From Plecoglossus altivelis (lineage: Eukaryota > Chordata > Actinopteri > Osmeriformes > Plecoglossidae): DNA of 64,000 nt. A program made the position numbers and the translations under genes. Positions 1 through 12,433 of the stretch are shown here, one piece after another (position 1 is the first letter of the stretch; every line of letters begins with the position of its first letter). The stretch lies in assembly GCA_036571765.1 (NCBI GenBank), contig BROE01000007.1, positions 9,293,293 to 9,357,292 on the forward strand. The letters are read 5' to 3'. The notes under the pieces were generated by a model, which ran no database searches, was not told where the DNA came from, and saw only the letters and a program-made list of their open reading frames with translations.

Positions 1-444
1 AAGGCCACAAGCACAGACAGGAGGAAGATAATGTGGGGACAGGAAACAAGGGGAACCAATCATCACCTGCTGTCATACTGCGGGAGTGGAGAGGAAAAGC
101 TGCAGAGCAACCCAGGAGGAACATGTCAAACAACAAACTCATCATGACCTATCACACCTTTTGCATCATGGAGATATTTCAAGGAACATTATGGAGGATT
201 AGGCGACTAACAGTATACTAAGAGTGCAGTGTTTACAGTAGGAAAGACAGAAGGGAATATAATGTTGGCAGGAATACAGAAAAGCACTGATTATTGTTGA
301 AGGAATGTCACATCTTATGAACATCTTTGATTTTTGTGTGTGAGAGGAATTCATTTTCTTTCGCTGCTTATGTTTAGTCAGCAAGTCAGTTCGGTTGGTC
401 AGTCCGTCTCTCCTTTTATCGGCGGTCTAGGGTCAAGCTCTTAC
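1..444. other. ank3 intron, continues off the left edge
   Basis: Follows the donor at 444. No exon-like stretch and no ZU5-coding sequence was found here. Confidence 0.7.
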
Positions 445-551
445 CCGGAGTGTATGGGAGAGGACACCAGGTTGACGTTGTCCAGAGTGTCAGCTGCCCA
501 GCTGTAGCGTCTCAGCGAGTCTGAGTCCATGTCCCGAGCCACTGCCAGGTG
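445..551 (-). CDS. ank3: ank3 exon: lead-in to the first ZU5 domain
   Basis: 107 bp, enters phase 0 and leaves phase 2 (acceptor CTCCAG|CACCTG, donor CCGG|GTAAGA). Encodes HLAVARDMDSDSLRR, then YSWAADTLDNVN and SSPIHSG. In other ankyrins the next exon begins with the GFLVSFMVDARGG start of ZU5, so the spectrin-binding part begins just outside the window. This is the last coding exon I can see. Confidence 0.95.
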
Positions 552-1369
552 CTGGAGGTCACACACAAGGTTATCAACACATTGCTGTGTGTGTGTGTGT
601 GTGTGTAAACAACAACATAGTCACTGGCAGTGCCATTACTCTATGCCTTATCGCAGCTACAGATGTCTGTATGAAGCATGGCAGTACAACATAAAAACAA
701 ACAACAAAAAGAAGAATGATATGAATCGAATTCTGCCGCGAGTCGTCGCTCTCAGTTATGCTGACATGCTGAGCCTGGGGGTTTGGAGAGTATGAAAACC
801 TTGACATAGAATAAAAGGCAGCTCAGCGGGCAAAAAACATATACAATTTAAATAAAAATTGGCAAGGGATGTGCTGATGATAAGGATTCAGGCGGGGCTG
901 TGTGGAGAGGGGACTACTGAACTAAAACTACTAATGCCACAAGAGAACAACCACTTTCAGACCTGGGTCTGGACACCATCTGAAACCATTTCAAATACAT
1001 ATGGATGATAAGTTCCAAAGATGGTTTAACCCAGGTCTGCTTGGTTGCCTGCAATTCACATGCAGGGTTTATTAGAAGTTAATCTGATCGTACAGTCTAC
1101 CTTGTTGTGAGGATCAACAATGAAGGACATGTCTTTACAGAGACCCTGAAGCATTGGAGGAGAAAACAGAGGACTGTCAGTAGGGGTCCAGGTCAGGGAC
1201 TCTGGCCAATGAGCTTGACTAATTTCATCCCCCGGGAGAGTAAGAGGGCATAGGATTGGCTGACTCCCTTGCATAGTAAATTGAGCCAACGCAGACTCTG
1301 GCTCTTGCTCACCAACATTTGTGTAGCCTTGCAGGCCAACTGTTGAATGCTTTGCGTATGGCGACATAC

Positions 1370-1415
<46 letters not shown>

Positions 1416-4400
1416 GTCCATACCGTGTCCTTGGTGGGCGCCAGGATCTCCTCGATCATCATGCTGTCCCTGGTGAATGAACTCCTGTTGAGTGTGTGGG
1501 ACCTATCTGAACTGAAGGAGCGCAGGCTGGGGGTTGGAACATGACACCACCACAGCAGAACCAGAACCACAACCACAGAGGCAGCAGACAGGACAGAGGG
1601 AGGAGGGGGTGGCGGTGGTGGAGGGGGTGTGAACAGAAAACACAAACACAAACAAACAAACAAACGTCATTACTGCATGCAGCTTCCAGGGAGCTAGAGC
1701 ATCAGCATAAGAGCAAAAACGAAGTGACACAGCCTAAATCCAGGACTACAGCACTGGGAATCCTTAACTTTAGTAGCGCCAGTGAGCAGAATAGTAGTGT
1801 GGCCATGATATGGGTACACTGGGCACAAGCAAGATGACAGCATTCTAAATAAAATATGGAGCAAACGTAACATTTAAATCACAGAAAGAGCCGTGGGCTA
1901 TTTTTGCCGCAACCCTTTAAACGGCGAAACAAGAAAGGTTTTAAATTTGTAGGGTATTTTCAGTTCCCTACTGTAAGCTGCTCGCAAGCCTGTGCATGTT
2001 AACTTGAAATGTTAACTTTAAATATCATCTTGAAGTACAGTATTCTATTCAAAACCTCTTGCACAGTAGCTCCAGTCATTTCCCCAGTGGAACTAGAAAT
2101 GCTGGTATGGACATGTGACACAATCCAGATGCTTAAAGCGCACCCAATATATTTGACTGCAGTAGTTGCTTTTCACTTTGAATCTGGTAGTGCAAATGTG
2201 TATTTGACGCAGGTAGACCTCTATTTGCAGACGGTCAATTTGTTCTGTTTTGGTCTGGAAGGATGTTGAGGTAAAGTCAATAAGCACTCTAGCGTCACAT
2301 TGTACTATTAAGCATTTTAAACATGTTGTTTCTGTACTGTAGTATTGTCCAGTCGAAAACACAATTCATCTTGAGACCCCTGGAAGCTTGGCACTTCACA
2401 TACAAAGTAAGCATCGTATCAGTATTCACGCAAAACCCAAGCAAAGCCACGTTGTCCACACAACACAGATGTCTACTCACTAAATATAGATGCAAAAAAG
2501 ACAACCACACTTGAAACTATAAAGACTGCAAATGGTGCACACACCAGACTCCAACACATCCAATAAAACTGAGGCGAAATTAACCAAAATGAATGAGTCA
2601 CATCATCACAATGACTGGAGTTGTAATGTGTAGGATGGGGAGGGGGTAGGGAAAGGGGGACTGGGGGGGCTGTAGGTAAGTAGATATGTACAGCAGGGAG
2701 CACATCATGCCCTCTTACCTGACTTTAGGGCTTATGTAAGAGTGGGACGTGAGAGAGGGAGAGGGGGTGAGGGGGAAGGGGGTGAGGGAGAGACAGAGAG
2801 ATACAAGAAGAGAGACTATTGAGAAGCAGCTGATCTGAGAAGAGTAGGGCCAAGCAGTGATGCAGTGGGGTCATGACCCTGCAACAGGGGCTCTGGCTTT
2901 ACATGGCTGGGATACTCTCTGTGACATCAGACTTGGACACGGGCAGATGATGCTCCCATAATGTTACAGGTTGAAGTAGAACTCTACAGTAATAGACCAA
3001 GTTCAGTTGGTCCTGGGGCAGTTCCCATTGGCCTAGACAGAGGACAACAAGTCCAGTCTTAAAGCTAGCTACTGATCCTGGATCAGTTTAAAATAGAGAG
3101 TGAGTTACAGTAGCCTGAACGGCTAGAGCCCTTCATCAGAGAGTATTCCATGTAAACACAGCCTTGACTGTGAAAGACAACACACATGACCAGCTTGATG
3201 TAGCCTAGTCTACTTAAAGTAGTCAGATTCTTTAATCAACATTCCACTGCTGGACTCGGGAGGTTGAGTAGAAACAATACAGTACAGTACAGTAGAGACA
3301 TAGTCCGAACTATATGGTCATTTCACTAAACCAGGCTGAAGATACAGTAGGCTATTGTTATCCTGTTTTGGTTGTTCATCATACGCCAATGATGCTCTAG
3401 CAGTGGCTGTAAACTAGCTCAGCTACGGCGTAACTGAATGGTGTTATTTAGACAGTTTGAAGGGGACCTTCTATACAGATCTTTTGTTTCATTATTCTGT
3501 CCCTCTGAACAAGGCTGTGACACACATACATTGTAACGTACACTCATATACACACATACACAAGCAACCCAATGCTAGGGGGCACTACAGTCATTGAACA
3601 CCCTTCTAATTTCCTCTTGCCCAGTACATGCGTGGTCAATGAGTGAATGTCCAATATAATCTCGTCTGGATATTATTGGACATGTACAGATTTCTTTATG
3701 TTGAGGGGAAAATTCCCCAGGGTTGCCCTTCATAGGGTTAAACATTAGCTTGTGTGCTACCTTGCCTTTCAGTTCACTTCTATTGAACCAGAGACTGAGG
3801 GGAGGCTAGCTGCAGTGGAGTTACAATGAGGGGACCCCTATTGTCAAACTCAGCCCTTTATAATACATTCTCTTTGAAGCCCCACAAAGGCAAATATTCC
3901 TTTGCCTCACTCATAAAGCATACTGTCTGAAAAACCTGTCAGAGTAGAAACAGGCGGATATTGAAAAGTAACCAGCCTTTAATGAGATAACATTAAATTA
4001 CAGACTGAGGTAAAACTACTGTATTTTTAAAAACATTGTCTATAAGTGCAGAACTTAATGTGCTAATCCCAAAATAAAGAAACTAGGTTATTCTAGTAAT
4101 TTTACCTCCAAAAAGCATAATCATATTTCTTAAAAAAAGCCTTTTGAAGTTTCTCACAATGGGCCACTGTCGGAGGCTTGCTGTGTCATGTTGGTGGTGA
4201 GTGTAGCATGGCCTTACCTCTGTGAGCGGGCTCCGATGCTGAAGCCCATGTAGCCCTCCTGAGGAAGAGAGTCGTCCCCCAGCTCTCTCAGGTCCTGGGG
4301 CCCCAGGTACTTGTCCGTTTCGCCCGTCATCGCATCCTCACCTGCCATTACAGCACAGGGTCAGCGAGCAGCCTGTCTAACTGTCTGTCCTCTCTCTGTC

Positions 4401-5287
4401 CACCCCTGGCTGGCTGTTCATCTGTCTGTCCCTGGTTCCTCTGTGAAGTGTTGTGTGTGTGTGTCCAGAGACAGACTGGGGCAGTTAGACAGAATCAATG
4501 CTACAACCCCAGAGGTCTTTTACTAATCAGAACACTACCGACTGACACATACTCAACCTGACATATCCAATGGACACAACACACATTCACACACAGCGGT
4601 CATTTTTTCTTAAGCCACAGCAAGCAGAAAGTGTTGGCTGAAAGGCAAAGGCAGCAAGTAGTTTAGAGTTAGAAAAGCACACACGTTCTGTTCTAGACAT
4701 GCTAGAGAATAGGGTCCATGTTGTTCTCTGAGGGAGATCCGACAGTTCGGCTCCAGGCTGGAGGTCTGAACGGAGGGAGAGGAGGAGTTAAAAAGAGGAG
4801 CGAAAATTAGAACAAGTGCACACAGGCTAAGCGAGGGAGGAGAAAAGAGAGAGAGAGAGAGCGAGCAACATTCCAGCAGCAAAAATCCACTCTGTAGTGC
4901 CCCCTTGCACCCCCCCCCCTGCCCCAGCTGCACCCCAGTCCTCCCGTCCCCCCTGTAGTTTCTCGCCACGGCAACCCTTCCCCCCACCCCTGCCTGCCAG
5001 CTTACACACAAAAAACTTTTACAGACCTCATCTGGCCACATTCCAAACCAAGAATTTCCATTCAGACTCCCACCCCCCCCCCTCCTATCCCTTGCTCCCC
5101 AGAAAAGAAGAAGACTTACTACGTAACAAAACCGCCAGTTCAAAAACACTTCATTCAGCTCCACAGCCACAAGCTCGGCTCTGCAGTTTACTAAACCTTT
5201 GGAACAAATGAACGTTATCTCTTCCTCACTATCTCTACATTCTCTCTACATCTTTCTCTTTTGCTATCTCTACTTTCTTCTCTCTCA

Positions 5288-5329
<42 letters not shown>

Positions 5330-8047
5330 CTTGCATTACACTCTCTTTTGCAGAGCAGAATAACTCCCACAAACAGATCAGCTTTCTCCCGCCGAACCCT
5401 GCACTGCTCTAAGATTATCCTGATACACACACTAACATCCACACATAAGCATGCACACGCGCGCGCACACACAAGCATGCACAAGCACACACACACATTT
5501 CAGGAGTGAGGGACACCACTCTTGAGCAGGAAGTCCAGCTTCAGGAAAGAATATTAGCAATGCGGGAAACTTGTGAACATCATATCTGTTGCCACATACA
5601 GCAGCCTCAAGCCCAGTCTCTTTTCTCCTTTAGGTCAGGTTATCCCATTGATGGAGACAAAGAAATAGTAATCATGTTAATTCACCATAGTGCAGTAGGT
5701 TGAAGGCTGGGGCTGCGGCTGAGGTAGAAGTTGAGGCAAGGGCTAGGGCTGGGACTAGGGCTAGGGCTGGGGCTAGGGCTAAGGCTAGGGCTGGGGCTGG
5801 GGTTGGGGCTTGGGGAGTAAAGCAGGAGCATGGTCAGGCCTGCACAGTGACAGTACCTATTCCAGAGAGCTAGCCACACAAAGAGCTGGGGCTGAGGGGT
5901 GCTCTGTGTAGGTCTGTGGAAGCAGGTCTTTGCTACACTGACCCAAAGGCAGGTTAGACACAATAGAGTTAAACTTCCTTACAGAAGAATGACAGATATA
6001 AGACACTGATAACAGAGTGAAGTGGAGGGAAGATAGAAATCGAAAGGAATGAACAGAAGCATTAATGAGGATGTGTATTTCCCCCCTTTCTATTGATAGA
6101 TAAGCTTTCTATTCTAGACGTTGGAGCACAGAAAAGCTTACTATCAATATAGACAGGTGGCCTGTTTCTTGCCCATCTGCTAGGAGAAGTGAGCTCATAC
6201 AAACAGCAACATAAGATCCCTTGCTATCAACGCTAGCTAACAGCACAGCCTATGTTTAGAGTGTGACTGTACTCTAATCAGTACTGTTAGTACGCTGGTA
6301 TGCCAGCCACGCCAGGCCAGAGCAGACTGAGAAGCAGAGGGCAGGGTCAGATGGCAACACTCTCCCAGCCTCACCCAGGCACTGGGAAATGCAACTGGAC
6401 ACTCTTCTGTACAGTTACAGCAGACACTTTTAGAGCAGAGCTGAGCAGAGCTCAAAGTTGATAGAAAAATATAGGGCAGCATTTTTTTCAGAGAACGAGT
6501 TATGATTTGGAGGCAGTATGCACACCTAGTATGCACATGCATATATGCTAGAAGCATAGGCACGTACACACATACATACAGGACACACACCATTTAATTT
6601 CCAAGTATTTAGTTTGTTATAGTTTCTGTATAACAGCAAACAGGTTACTGGGGTTAAAAATGTATGAGAACAACCCCACTTACTACAGTAGCTGATGTGG
6701 ATATTTGGGAACTCCATTTCTGTTTGGACATAATAAGGATTGTTTCAATACAATGTGTGCCAGGGAACAGAACAGGCTGCTGGGCTATCAACAAACAGCA
6801 TTTAGGAAACATTAGCCACACAAGTGGAACCGAAAGAATCCATTAGGACGATTTGTCACTGGTTGGGTGAATCTCTCTCTCAGCTTCTCTTGCAAGCACA
6901 CTTCCTCCCACCACGGTCCCTCCCTCTCTCCCTCCCTGCTCTCTGTCCTTCTCCGACTGTTTGGTTTAGGTCAAACTCTGCTGAATGCCTTTGGAGAACT
7001 CTGGTGACCGCATGAAAGAACATCTACACCTTTGTCAACAAGCAGTGCTTTAGACAAGACTGCTTCAGGTTGACCATGTGGGTACGCTTCACTTACCCCC
7101 CCCCCCTCCCCCCTGCCCCCCTGCCCCCTCCCTACCACTCCCACTGCAGTGACACTGTGTGTTTACCATGTCTCGTGGGGTGTAAAATTACAATAACCCA
7201 GCGTACAGGCTTCCCTATTGAACAACAATGTATTCCGATGCGTGTAGGGCCTTCCTCTCCAGATCGTGAAAGGCAACTCTGTTCACGCTCCACCACTCAT
7301 CCTAAGCTTATAGCCTCTCCTGCAAACTACAATAATAGCATTTCCACCCCAAGAGCGAGGCGTGAATATTACCACACCAATCCCTGACACCAAAGACATA
7401 AGACTGAGACATTAGAAGAGATGAAATTAGTCTGAAGGAGATGGAATAGAAATAGAGGAGAGGAGAGACAGTGAAGAGAGAAGACAGAAAGATTCTCTTG
7501 ATTCTTTGATATACTAGATGTAGATGCATGCATGCTAGAAATGAATATTATTGATGTGANNNNNNNNNNNNNNNNNNNNNNNNNNNNNNNNNNNNNNNNN
7601 NNNNNNNNNNNNNNNNNNNNNNNNNNNNCCCCCCTGCCCCCCTGCCCCCCTCCCACTCACCCCACTGCAGCTGACACTGTGTGTTTACCATGTCTACGTG
7701 TGTAAAATTACAATAACCCCAGCGACAGGCTTCCCTATGAAACGAGACAATGGATCCGATGCGTGTAGCCTCCTCTCCAGAGTGAAAGGCAATCTGTTTC
7801 ACGCTCACCCTCTCTAAGCTTAGAGCCTCTCCTGGCAACTACAATAAAGGCATTTTCCACCCCGAATAGCGAGGCGTGAAATATACACACCAGATCCGTG
7901 AGCACAAAGACATAAGGACTGAGACGTTAGAAGAGATTGAATTAGTCTGAGAGGAGAGTGGGAAGAGAAATAGAGGAGAGGGGGAGACAGTGAGAGAGAG
8001 AGAGACAGAGAGACAGTGAGAGACAGAGAGACAGAGCAAAAGAGAGA

Positions 8048-8121
<74 letters not shown>

Positions 8122-10128
8122 AAGAGAGAGAGAGGAGCAGGCATACACATCTGCAACAGTATAAAACACAGAAGAAATAAAAATGTAACAGAAAGAATAC
8201 CTTCATCAACATCTGACATATAGTCTTCATTGAGCATTTCAGGTGCATTGGCCCTACGGACTGGGTGATTTGAATAAACAGGGTTAGAAGAAAAAAGAAA
8301 ATGAAAATGCAAATGGGAAAAAAGCATAAAGGTGATGGCAAAGTAAAACAAGGATTTAATCAAATAAACTTTGAAATAAATGAATCAATGAGAGAGAAAA
8401 GGGAAGGATTCACCGCAGCTAAATCTTACCCTCATCATCAGACATGTCCAGCACCTCATTCATGGTCTCTGGTACGTTCATCTTGTGTTTCTCTGTCACC
8501 GTCTGTCAGTTCAGATACAAGCCACACAATACAACTGAGAAACCTAACAATATACAGTTCATTATTGAACCTTAATTCAAAACACTCTTGTGGCAGAAAG
8601 ATAAAGATGACTCAATTGCTTCTCTCATCTATTTTTCTGTATTATCAGATAGGCTGTGGCTTGGGATCACTGGTGGTAGCAGTGTGTGGTCATCTCACCA
8701 GAGTGGTCAAGGTCTCTTCGGTCACCACCTTCAGAGTGTCCACTACAGAGATGTAGCCAAGACGTCTGGCGATGGACAGAGCGCTGTTTCCATTCTGGAG
8801 ACAGAGAGAGAGAGAGAGATAACGACACAATAACTCAATACTGAAACAGGAAGTACAACCAAGCTAGGGAAAAACGAAACTACTGTCTAACTAAATGAGG
8901 TTAACTTTACTTTATTTACTTCATTATTAAATCACGTATGAGATCAAGATAATTGGAAAGTGTGTGTGTTGATGCCTGTATGTATACGGGCTCACCACTG
9001 TCAGCTCATTGGGCGAGGCGCCGTACTGCAGCAGCAGGTTAATAATGTGGGTGTGGCCTTGCTGGGCCGCCTGGTGGAGTGGTGTATAACCATTCTGGTA
9101 GGGGGAAAAGAAGGACAATCAGAGGGAGAGGCAGAGGGAGAGGGAGAGAGAGAATGTGAGATTATGTGAGAGAATGTGAGAGCACCCTGACATTCATTTT
9201 GAAGAGTTTTACTGCTACATTATCAACACTTAAGTTACCTTTGTTTTGGCATTGACCTTCGCCTGGTTATTGAGCAGGAAGTTTACCATTTTCACGTTTC
9301 CATAGTGACAGGCCACGTGCAGCGGTGTGTAGCCCAACTGATGAATCAAAGAGGGAATTCAACATCTACAGTGTCACATATCTCATGTTTAGACTTTCAA
9401 ATCATGTGTGTGTGCATGGACCATACCTTTGTATCTGGGTCAACTGTAGCTCCATGGTTGACCAGGACCTCGGCTACATTGACTTTATCCTCCTGGGCAG
9501 CCAAGTGGAGTGGAGTCAGACCGCTCTGCAGGGGGCGAGGAAGAGAGCAGAACCCAGCGTCAATCATACAGAAGGTCCAATCAAAGCAGAACGCTGCTGT
9601 AACTCCGCCCCTACTCCGCTTCCACCATGAACCCACCTTGTTTCCCATGTCAATGGTAGCGTCCCTTGCCAGGAGCAGGGTGACAATGTCCACGTGGCCT
9701 TCCTGGGACGCCAGGTGGAGCGGCGTGATGCCCTGGCGGGTCACAGCGCTGGTTGCTGCGCCATACTCCAGCAGCGTGGTGGCGATTTCCATCTGGTTCT
9801 TCTTCGCTGCGATGTGGAGAGGGGTGTAACCATTCTGTGCGGGAAGAAGAGGAGGAGGGAGAGAGGGATGACATCATGCATCGATGCATCCAAGAAATGA
9901 ATTTAAAGTTGGACTTGGGGTCCGATCAGAACACAGGGAGACCACAGCAAGTGAGTCAAATCTGCTGTTTATGATTTGGGGTTAGGGGTCACTTCTTTTG
10001 AGGGTTGCTATGATGTGTCCTAATTCAGCTGACCCAGTCCCCACTGGAGACCCAGCCTGGCCTTATGAACGCTGCCCCATAGCCATCAATCTCTGTTCTA
10101 CCACTGTTCCAACTCTGAACCCCTTTAA

Positions 10129-10188
<60 letters not shown>

Positions 10189-11018
10189 TGGGGCCGTGGA
10201 AGGGTTTGGGAAGACATGACAAAAAAAGGCCAGTTGTTTTCCAAAATGCCACTGAGCTCACAGTGCACCCAGGCTGCCAGCGATGATGTCAGCATGGAGA
10301 ACTCCAGCAGCCCAATCAGACGTCATAGAGCTGACCAAATCAGAGACCAGTAATTGGTTGTCATGGGTAACAAAGACTGTAACTAGGTCAGCATATTTGC
10401 AGAGATCGCTGTGCACTCCCCCCATACTGAACAGAGCACAGAGAAAACTCTCAACTCCTCTCCTCCTTCTCTCCCTCTGTCTTTCCCAACACACGTACAC
10501 ATCCCCCCATTGCTCTGCTCATCTATTTTCATACCTGCTACTCTGCTAATCTCCCTTTCATTCCTACTCCATTCCTCTTTACCTCCGCTTCTCTCTCCTA
10601 GTCTCCTCTCACTCTCTTGAAAAAACCCTCCACCACATCGGGTCTTACGTCATCTTTTTCCTCTCCCTTAACATGCTGCTCTAGGGCCTTTGTCCTGATA
10701 AGGGTCTACTATAGGGACTCCAGCACTCCCTGAGGAAGGGGAGGGATACTGCATCTGGATTATAACAAGCATGCATCGTCCCTTATTCCAACCTTTTCCA
10801 TAGTCTGTCCCAAACCGTCATCCTTATTCCCCTGCTGATTTTTCGTGTCAACATAATAATTGTCCAATTAGATCACTATTGCTAAGTGCAGAGCAGAGGT
10901 CCCCAAGGACAATGTCTCTCACTAGCACGTCTGGCCTTCCGAACAGAGCTGGGTGAAGACAGGACAATATGAGGGAATTAGTTTGTTTTACTCTTCTCCT
11001 CTCTCTCTCTCTCTCTCC

Positions 11019-11101
<83 letters not shown>

Positions 11102-12271
11102 ATAGAATGATGACCGATTCATCCCACATGGGCCTCTGCTCATAGAAATAGTAGCAAATCAAGCGTACTTACCCTGGTCTAAATATTTGACAAACTGTCT
11201 CAGGTGGAGTGACCCCAGTCTTACCAGGTGTGTGACAGAACACACGGTGTTTGCAAGAGGGTAAACAGTGTATGTTTTAGGTGAGCTTGATCTGTAGTGA
11301 CAAGCTCATAGACCAGGGCAGGAGAGACCTGAGTCTGTTTATAAATACTTGAGGTGCATTTTTTAAATAATCTTATAGGACCCATAGGAACAGTTCCAGC
11401 ACTGACTCTTTCCATGGAAGTTTTAGTGGGTGCAGTTTTACGTGTTTAGCTCCAGTGTGCCATGTGGAGGGAGCCTTACCTTGGCAGCAGCATGGGGAGA
11501 CGCTCCCTGGTTCAGCAGGAGCAGCGCCACCTTCTGGTTATCATAGTGCGCTGCTACATGCAGTGGAGTTAGACCGCTCTGCAGACACACAGGCAGACAA
11601 ACACAACACACAAACACACAGGCTGGGTCACGTTAGGCAGTGGCTGGGAGTAGCTCTCTGTCTCTCTCTCTCACACACACACACTGGGCTGATCCTGGAT
11701 CTGCGTGCCAGATCATTCTCGGGATGGAACTAAAGCACAGACAGGTCTAGGAGCATGTTACAGGGCATGGATGAATGAATGGATGGGAGAGGGGTGGGGA
11801 GATGAGGAGTAGAGGGATGAGGGGTGCTGGGATGAGGGACTAATGGGGTTGAGGGATGAGGAATGAGGGTGGTGTGATAGGGCGGTGGGGTGAGAGATGC
11901 TAGGCTTTGAAGCTGTGTCAGCCAAACACACAATAGACAGAGTGTACAATAAGCCTGAGACTGTGCCACCCACAAATCTGCTGAACAATAGTCCTGTTAA
12001 GAGAACGGATTACTGTGGCCACTGCTCGCTCTGCACAAACACGCAGGCACACTGCACTCTGCCACCAACAACATACTGCAGACTGGGACACATTCACTCT
12101 GGGCAAAAGTCTCCATTAAAAGCTAGTTAGAGTGTGAGTGTGGGAACAGACCATCTGATATCCTGTTTCTAGGAACCAGCAAAAGTTTGGAGCCTCTGAG
12201 ACTGACGTGCCTCAAGTAAGATGAGAACGATGGGATAATAAAGATGTTGAAAGCTTTCTTTAAGAATTACC

Positions 12272-12337
<66 letters not shown>

Positions 12338-12397
12338 GTCTGTCTGTGTCTGTCTGTGTCTGTTTGTCTGTCTGTCTGTCCCATTCCCATTCCCACA

Positions 12398-12433
<36 letters not shown>

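Larger units (their letters stand above)
4342..8200. other. ank3 intron
   Basis: About 3.9 kb with several simple repeats (5291-5323, 5424-5498, 5705-5817, 8003-8133), the N gap and its flanking duplicate. Open frames in it are low-complexity or lack family similarity. Confidence 0.65.
9835..11479. other. ank3 intron
   Basis: About 1.6 kb. Contains (GA)n at 10128-10186 and a compound (CT)n(CA)n at 10989-11100. Nothing else recognised. Confidence 0.65.

Noticed and set aside
5123..5170. MAVELNEVFLNWRF... ending at a GTAAGT donor
   Set aside because: It ends in phase 0, whereas the next exon (4218-4341) needs phase 1, and the peptide has no ankyrin resemblance.
7820..8363. Long minus-strand open frames rich in serine and leucine
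   Set aside because: They are translations of the (GA)n tract around 8003-8133, partly overlapping the true 60-bp exon at 8201.
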